Source: JBAOHV01 sp963714875
GTDB lineage: Bacteria > Actinomycetota > Acidimicrobiia > Acidimicrobiales > Microtrichaceae
DNA: 64,000 nt
Reading direction: 5' to 3'
Assembly (NCBI GenBank): GCA_963714875.1
Contig: CAVQQI010000011.1
Location: 248,001-312,000, forward strand
The first letter of the stretch is position 1; the number at the start of each line of letters is the position of its first letter. The notes below the pieces were generated by a model. That model was given only the letters and a program-made list of their open reading frames with translations, did not search any database and was not told where the DNA came from. Made by a program: the position numbers and the translations under genes. Shown one piece after another: positions 59,425 through 64,000 of the stretch.

Positions 59425-60408
59425 CTGCGGGTGCTCGAGCACGATCTTGCCCAACTGGTTCGCGGTACGCAGCCGCTCGAGCGCGGCGGGATACTCCGAC
59501 AGCGGGACGACCTCGTCCACGATCAGGGGAAGCCCGTCGGCGACCAGCCGGGTGACATGTCGGAACTCATCCTGGCTGCCACAGCTCGCTCCGATGATGT
59601 CGAGCTGCTTGAAGAACAGCCGCGGCAGGTTGAGCTCGACCTTGGGGCCCGACGTGCCACCGCAGACGCACATCCGTCCGCCGTGGCGCAGCGTGCGCAG
59701 CGAGTGCTCCCACGTCGCCGGACCGATGCTGTCGACCACGATGTCGGCGGTGACCGGGTAGGGCTCGGCCGAATCGAATGCGTCCTCGGCGCCGAGCTCC
59801 ATCGCCATGGCGCGCTTGCGGGCGTCGCGCGAGGTGACGAACACCCTGGCGCCCATGTGTCGGGCGATCATCAGCGCCGCGGTCGCCACGCCCCCACCGA
59901 TGCCGGTGATGAGCACGGTGTCGCCCTCGGCGATCCTGGCGCGGCGCAACAACCGCCACGCCGTGGTGGCGCACACGGGATACGAGGCGACCTCCGCCCA
60001 CGTGCGCCCCGCTGGCTTCGCCTCGAGCTGGTGGGCCGGCACCACACAGAACTCCCCGTGACCGCCCCAGCAGTGCTCGCCGAGCAACCGCATGCCCGGG
60101 TCCAGCACCGAGTCGACCCCGCGTTCGAGCGCGTCCTGCGGCACGAGCGCGGTGTTGACCACGACCTCGTCGCCGACCGACCAGCGCTGCACCTCGTCGC
60201 CCACCTGGTCGACGATGCCGGCGACGTCGTTGCCCGGGACATGGGGAAAGGCGGGCGGCTTGGGCAGACCGGTGGTGAGCCAGATGTCCATGTGGTTGAG
60301 CGCCGAGGCCACCACACGTACCCGGACCTCGCCGGCCCCCGCCTCCGGTGTGTCGACCTCACCCCAGACGTACTGTCCGGGTGACTCGGGAAGGTGCCAT
60401 GCCTGCAT
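59422..60408 (-). CDS. Zinc-type alcohol dehydrogenase/quinone reductase-like (MDR) protein
   Basis: The 328-residue protein belongs to the medium-chain dehydrogenase group: VVASALNHMDIW (N-terminal), PHVPGNDVAGIVDQVGDEV, VLITGIGGGVATAALMIAR (cofactor loop GxGxxG-like) and CGSQDEFRHV. The catalytic Cys/His zinc ligands are not obvious (VSAxNHMD, HVPG), so it may be a zinc-independent quinone oxidoreductase. ATG 60408 is seven bases after TACCCT. Confidence 0.88.
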   Translation of the reverse strand: MQAWHLPESPGQYVWGEVDTPEAGAGEVRVRVVASALNHMDIWLTTGLPKPPAFPHVPGNDVAGIVDQVGDEVQRWSVGDEVVVNTALVPQDALERGVDSVLDPGMRLLGEHCWGGHGEFCVVPAHQLEAKPAGRTWAEVASYPVCATTAWRLLRRARIAEGDTVLITGIGGGVATAALMIARHMGARVFVTSRDARKRAMAMELGAEDAFDSAEPYPVTADIVVDSIGPATWEHSLRTLRHGGRMCVCGGTSGPKVELNLPRLFFKQLDIIGASCGSQDEFRHVTRLVADGLPLIVDEVVPLSEYPAALERLRTANQLGKIVLEHPQ

Positions 60409-60415
60409 CCGGTCG

Positions 60416-60421
60416 AGGGTA
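60416..60421 (-). promoter_or_regulatory. -10 box of MDR dehydrogenase gene (leaderless)
   Basis: TACCCT lies seven bases before ATG 60408. Confidence 0.45.
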
Positions 60422-60460
60422 CCGACCGCGTCGGTCGACCGTCGCCCGGGCCACCGTCAC

Positions 60461-61099
60461 TCAGGCCACCGCGATCCAGGCGTCCGGGTGGCAGCGCAGC
60501 TCCAACCGGGTGCCGGTGCCTGCCGAGACGCCATCGAGCAACAGGTGCAGCGGTCGGTCCGAGTCGATGACCACGTGGGCGGTGCGACGTTCGGCGAGGT
60601 CGGGGTGGGGAACATGGCTGCCCGTCAGCGCTCGACGCCGACCTGCGCGGCGCTGCTGCCGCGGCAGCCGGCCGTCCACGATGTCCAGCCGGCCGTCGTT
60701 GGGGTGCGCCCGGGGTCCCAGGTTCAACTGCCCCGCGAACGACCCGTTCATCGCGATGACCGTTCGTGAGGACCACAGACGCCCCGACGGTGAGGCGGTC
60801 GCGACGAGGTGGGCCACGAACACCTGCTCGGGACCGTCGTCGACCTGCACAGTGCCCAGGTCCATGGGGAACCGGGTGGCCCTGCCGGCCAGCAGATCCG
60901 CCCGGTCGTGACGGGGAGCGCCGAGGGTGCGGTGCAGGTCCCCGCCGAGGATCCCGATCTCGGGTGTGCCCGAGCGATCGTCCGAGCTCGACCACGATCG
61001 CTGGAGATGGCGCCGAGCACCGTCGTCGGTGTCGACGACCGGCGATCCCGGTGCCAATCCGCCGGGTTCGCCCCAGCTCTCGCCCTTGCGGATGGTCAC
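60461..61099 (-). CDS. YegS/diacylglycerol-kinase C-terminal-domain-like protein without catalytic domain
   Basis: The 212-residue protein has the C-terminal beta-sandwich features of the YegS/LCB5 lipid kinases: MNGSFAGQLNLGPRAHPNDG, RLDIVDG, and HVVIDSDRPLHLLLDG. The N-terminal ATP-binding GGDGT domain is missing; instead the first 90 residues carry no known motif. It may bind lipid or act as a regulatory subunit. GTG 61099 overlaps the helY stop, so both are cotranslated. Confidence 0.6.
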   Translation of the reverse strand: MTIRKGESWGEPGGLAPGSPVVDTDDGARRHLQRSWSSSDDRSGTPEIGILGGDLHRTLGAPRHDRADLLAGRATRFPMDLGTVQVDDGPEQVFVAHLVATASPSGRLWSSRTVIAMNGSFAGQLNLGPRAHPNDGRLDIVDGRLPRQQRRAGRRRALTGSHVPHPDLAERRTAHVVIDSDRPLHLLLDGVSAGTGTRLELRCHPDAWIAVA

Positions 61100-63738
61100 T
61101 CGATGCTGCCTGCGCTCACGATGACACCGCGGACCAACGCCTCGGATGCCCGCCGGGCGGCGTCGCGGGTGTCGCGCTGCGGTGCCACCTCGGCCAACTG
61201 CCGCAGCAGATCGATCAGCTGGCGGACGTTGCGCACGAAGTCGCCGCCCGTCAGGTCCTCATCGAGGATCACGTCGAGGTCCTGGCCTGCTGCCCACGAC
61301 CACGCAGCGGCTGCGAAACCCGGGTCCGGCAGGCGCGTCAGCGGGGCGTGCTGGGCGCTCTCGATGCGCTGCAGCCGCTCGGCCAACCCCTCCAGGCGTT
61401 CGACGCGATCGCGCACCTGGGTGCTGGGCAGGATCGGGGGCGGCGGGGGCTCGGAGCTCCGGTGCTCATAGGTGCAGCAGCTCGCGAGCGATGCGACCTC
61501 GGCGTCCTCGAGGCCGTCGAACAATCCGTCCTCGAGCGCGAGCGACAGCAGCAGGTCGCACTCGTGGTAGATGCGGCGCAGTCGCTGTCCCGAGGTGGTC
61601 AATTCCCACCCCTCGACGTGGCCCGTGCGTGTCAGCACCGACAGGATGTTGTCGAACTGGCGGACCAGTCCCGAACCCCGACGGGTCATGTCCCGGTCGA
61701 GGCGTGACAGCTCGTCGCGGAGCCGTGCGACGTCGCGGTGTCGGGCCAGCAGCTGCTCCCGATCCGGATGGTGGTGCAGTGGGTGGGTCTCGAGCGCATG
61801 GCGTGCTGCACCGATCGCGTCGGTCCGGCCAGCAACGTGCGCCGATCGCCCCAGTCGCTTCCGATTGACCCGGCGGAGCACCTGGGCAGCGTCGCGTCGG
61901 TAGGAGGGATCGCGCGGCTGGTGCGGAACCGGGAGCTGCACGTGGGTGAGCGCGACCAGCGGTTCGCTCACGTTGGACAGATCCAGGCTGACCGGACGGC
62001 CGGCGGTACCGGTGGCACGGACCTTGACCGCTCCCCCACGCCGCTGCGACACGGCGAGCACCACCAACAGCTGGCGCTGGTTCGGTCCACCGCGCTCGAC
62101 CACGTCGCCCGGCTTCAGGCGGGTCAGGGACTGCTCCACCTCGCGTCGCGACCCCTTGGCGTCGCGCCGGGCGGCGCGGAGGTCCTGTTGGGCTCGGGCG
62201 TAGCCGGCCACATCGAACACCTGGGTGGCGGCGCTGTCGGTGCCGGTCGGGGCCCCCGGGCCGCTGTCCTCGGTGACGGCGGCGAGGTCCGCTGCAAGGC
62301 GGTCGCGTCGCGCCCGCAGCCGCACGACCGCCCGGTCGGCCTGGAACTGCGCGAAGGATCGGCTCAGCACCTCATGGGCGGTCTCGCGGTCGTAGCGGTG
62401 GACCAGGTTGGCCGTCATGTTGTAGGTCGGTCGGAACGATGACGTCAGCGGGAAGTCGCGGCTGGCAGCGAGTGTGGCGATCTGGTCGAAGGTGGCGAAC
62501 GGCGACCACAGCACGACCGCGGAGCCGGTGTCGTCGAGCCCTCGTCGTCCGGCACGACCGGTCAACTGGGTGAACTGGCCCGGCGTCAGGAACTCGTGGC
62601 CCTCGCCGTTGTACTTCGAGAGGCGTTCGATGACCACCGCTCGGGCCGGCATGTTGATGCCGAGCGCCAACGTCTCGGTCGCGAACACCACCCTGAGCAG
62701 CCCTTCGTTGAAGCAGTCCTCCACGGTCTCGCGGAACGCCGGGATCATTCCGGCGTGGTGCGCGGCGCAGCCCGCTTCGAGTGTGGTGAGCCACAGGTCG
62801 TAGCCCAGGACGTCGAGGTCGTCGTCGGTCAGCGATCGTGTCCGGTACTCGGCCAGCTCCCGGATCCGGCTCCGCTCCGCTGCGTCGGTCAGTCGCAGCC
62901 CTGCGGTCGTGCAGTAGCGGGCGGCTTCGTCACAGCCGTTGCGGCTGAAGATGAAGTAGATGGCGGGGAGCAACCCCTCGTCATCGAGGCGCTCGACCGT
63001 CTCGAGCCGGCGCGGGGTGTAGAAGCGGGAACGCGGGCGTCCGCGGGGCCGTCCGCCCTGCACGGGCCGGTCCGCGTCGAACCGGTGTCCTTCGGGGTTG
63101 GGTCGACCGTTGACCAACAGCGGCACCAGGTGCTCGCGCTCGGCGGTGCGGTCGCCCACGAGCAGGATGGGATCCAGACGGATGGGGCGTTCGTGCTCGA
63201 TCACGGTGTCGGTCGGTCCGCGCAGGGCCTCGATCCAGTCGCCCAGCTCGTCGGCGTTGGACACCGTCGCGGAGAGGCACACGAACCGCACGGCGCGCGG
63301 GGTGTGCACCAGCACCTCCTCCCAGACCGGACCCCGGTAGGCATCGGCCAGGAAGTGCACCTCGTCGAGCACCACCCATGCGAGCCCGTCGAGCGCGGCG
63401 GACCCGGCGTAGACCATGTTGCGCAGGACCTCGGTGGTCATGACGACGACCGGAGCATCCGCGTTGATCGAGTGGTCCCCGGTCAACAGGCCCACGGTGT
63501 CGTCGCCCAGCTCGCGGCGTAGGTCGGTGAACTTCTGGTTGGACAGCGCCTTGATCGGAGCGGTGTAGAAGCACTTGGAGCCGCCAGCGACGGCGAGGCC
63601 GACCGCGTGCTCGGCCACGACGGTCTTGCCGGATCCGGTCGGTGCAGCCACGAGCACGTTGCTGCCACGGTCGATGGACGCGATGGCCGCCTGCTGGAAG
63701 GGGTCGAGTGGGAAGTCCCGCTCGAACTGCGTGCTCAG
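61096..63738 (-). CDS. helY: DEAD/DEAH-box RNA helicase HelY (Ski2/Mtr4-like)
   Basis: The 880-residue SF2 helicase has Walker A APTGSGKT, PIKALSNQKF, DEVH box (VVLDEVHFLAD), SAT (LSATVSN) and the motif VI QLTGRAGRRGLD; the C-terminal half has the helical arch and winged-helix region of Ski2-like enzymes. It acts on structured RNA. Between tatC and the first conserved residues (STQFERDFPLDPFQQAA) the only plausible start is CTG 63738, overlapping the tatC stop as CTGA; no ATG, GTG or TTG is in frame until the tatC interior. In M. tuberculosis helY also follows tatC. Confidence 0.9.
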   Translation of the reverse strand: MSTQFERDFPLDPFQQAAIASIDRGSNVLVAAPTGSGKTVVAEHAVGLAVAGGSKCFYTAPIKALSNQKFTDLRRELGDDTVGLLTGDHSINADAPVVVMTTEVLRNMVYAGSAALDGLAWVVLDEVHFLADAYRGPVWEEVLVHTPRAVRFVCLSATVSNADELGDWIEALRGPTDTVIEHERPIRLDPILLVGDRTAEREHLVPLLVNGRPNPEGHRFDADRPVQGGRPRGRPRSRFYTPRRLETVERLDDEGLLPAIYFIFSRNGCDEAARYCTTAGLRLTDAAERSRIRELAEYRTRSLTDDDLDVLGYDLWLTTLEAGCAAHHAGMIPAFRETVEDCFNEGLLRVVFATETLALGINMPARAVVIERLSKYNGEGHEFLTPGQFTQLTGRAGRRGLDDTGSAVVLWSPFATFDQIATLAASRDFPLTSSFRPTYNMTANLVHRYDRETAHEVLSRSFAQFQADRAVVRLRARRDRLAADLAAVTEDSGPGAPTGTDSAATQVFDVAGYARAQQDLRAARRDAKGSRREVEQSLTRLKPGDVVERGGPNQRQLLVVLAVSQRRGGAVKVRATGTAGRPVSLDLSNVSEPLVALTHVQLPVPHQPRDPSYRRDAAQVLRRVNRKRLGRSAHVAGRTDAIGAARHALETHPLHHHPDREQLLARHRDVARLRDELSRLDRDMTRRGSGLVRQFDNILSVLTRTGHVEGWELTTSGQRLRRIYHECDLLLSLALEDGLFDGLEDAEVASLASCCTYEHRSSEPPPPPILPSTQVRDRVERLEGLAERLQRIESAQHAPLTRLPDPGFAAAAWSWAAGQDLDVILDEDLTGGDFVRNVRQLIDLLRQLAEVAPQRDTRDAARRASEALVRGVIVSAGSIE

Positions 63739-64000
63739 GCCGACGCCCCTTCGGACTCGGCATCGGGTGTGCCGGAGCGCCGTCGCACGAGCAGTCGACC
63801 GAACAACAGGCTGAGCTCGTAGAACAGGTACATCGGCACCGCCAGCGCTGCGAGCGAGAAGGGGTCCCCGCTCGGGGTGATGGCCGCCGCCAGGATGACG
63901 ATGATGAGCACCGTCTGACGACGCCACTGCGCGAGCTGGTGGTGGGTCACCACACCGGTCATCTGGAGGGCGACCAGGACGATGGGGAACTCGAAGCCCA
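63735..64000 (-). CDS. tatC: Sec-independent protein translocase TatC, C-terminal part
   Basis: The frame enters from the right edge and ends at TGA 63735-63737. About 88 codons are seen: GFEFPIVLVALQMTGVV, QWRRQTVLIIVILAAAITPS and DPFSLAALAVPMYLFYELSL, the last helices of TatC with its characteristic ITPS and PMYLFYE. TatC recognises twin-arginine signals for the Tat export pathway. The C-terminal tail is short and acidic. helY overlaps its stop. Confidence 0.93.
   Translation of the reverse strand, partial: GFEFPIVLVALQMTGVVTHHQLAQWRRQTVLIIVILAAAITPSGDPFSLAALAVPMYLFYELSLLFGRLLVRRRSGTPDAESEGASA

Noticed and set aside
1..64000. Insertion sequences, integrases, prophage or defence-system genes
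   Set aside because: None found on either strand; composition is even and gene content is housekeeping or catabolic.

Overview
The window is high-GC, gene-dense actinobacterial chromosome, most likely from an Acidimicrobiia/Ilumatobacter-like organism (lineage is inference). Supporting signs are strong G/C third-position bias, a gcvH-FHA-MerR-DUF151-MerR-gcvP neighbourhood like Mycobacterium tuberculosis Rv1826-Rv1832, a tatC-helY pair, mycothione reductase, a DUF4193 protein, an F420-type luciferase-like oxidoreductase, and many genes with a -10 box only 6-7 nt before the start codon (leaderless mRNAs). No insertion sequence, phage, integron, CRISPR array or rRNA is seen. One tRNA (Pro, GGG) is present.

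Layout. 1-4.5 kb: a partial gene, a CopD-like membrane protein, ispH, a lipoprotein alpha/beta hydrolase and der. 4.5-7.4 kb: two FKBP-type prolyl isomerases (one cytosolic, one lipoprotein), an acyl-CoA carboxylase beta chain and a zinc-ribbon membrane peptide. 7.5-14 kb: tRNA-Pro with a terminator, a membrane protein, a GT2-GtrA glycosyltransferase, an SRAP (YedK/HMCES) protein, HIT and PgsA-like genes back to back, and a fused mannose-1-phosphate guanylyltransferase/phosphomannomutase-like protein. 14-21.7 kb: the glycine cleavage cluster (gcvH, FHA, MerR, DUF151, MerR, gcvT, and convergent gcvP behind a tandem glycine riboswitch).

21.7-36.9 kb is a metabolic mixture: class II aldolase, a glutamate-dehydrogenase-like protein lacking its lysines, Dabb protein, an ECF sigma/98-aa/MscS-like operon, an esterase-luciferase fusion, an isochorismatase-like protein, Maf, a GHMP kinase, a GH3 beta-glucosidase with PA14, SnoaL-like protein, amidohydrolase behind a palindromic operator, YqgE and aldehyde dehydrogenase. 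36.9-48.6 kb holds small membrane/stress proteins, a kinase fusion, flavin-dependent acyl-CoA-dehydrogenase-like enzymes, an SDR and a GT61 glycosyltransferase. 48.7-64 kb: mycothione reductase, epimerase, an RG-rich protein, HAD, crotonase, Nudix, GNAT, DUF4193, a double-length ThyX, M20 peptidase-like enzyme, zinc-type dehydrogenase, a YegS C-terminal-like protein, helY and tatC (partial).

Five recognisable genes (ftsR-like, ECF sigma, GH3, DUF6159-like, one acyl-CoA dehydrogenase), and perhaps a sixth small one, are each split by a single-base frameshift; correcting one base restores a normal family length. Either the sequence has scattered indel errors or several genes have decayed recently; the sequence alone cannot decide. 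The most unusual intact items are the esterase-luciferase fusion, the lysine-less Glu/Leu-dehydrogenase-like protein, interlocked leaderless promoters at 10.79 kb, an RG-repeat protein, and helY apparently starting at CTG.
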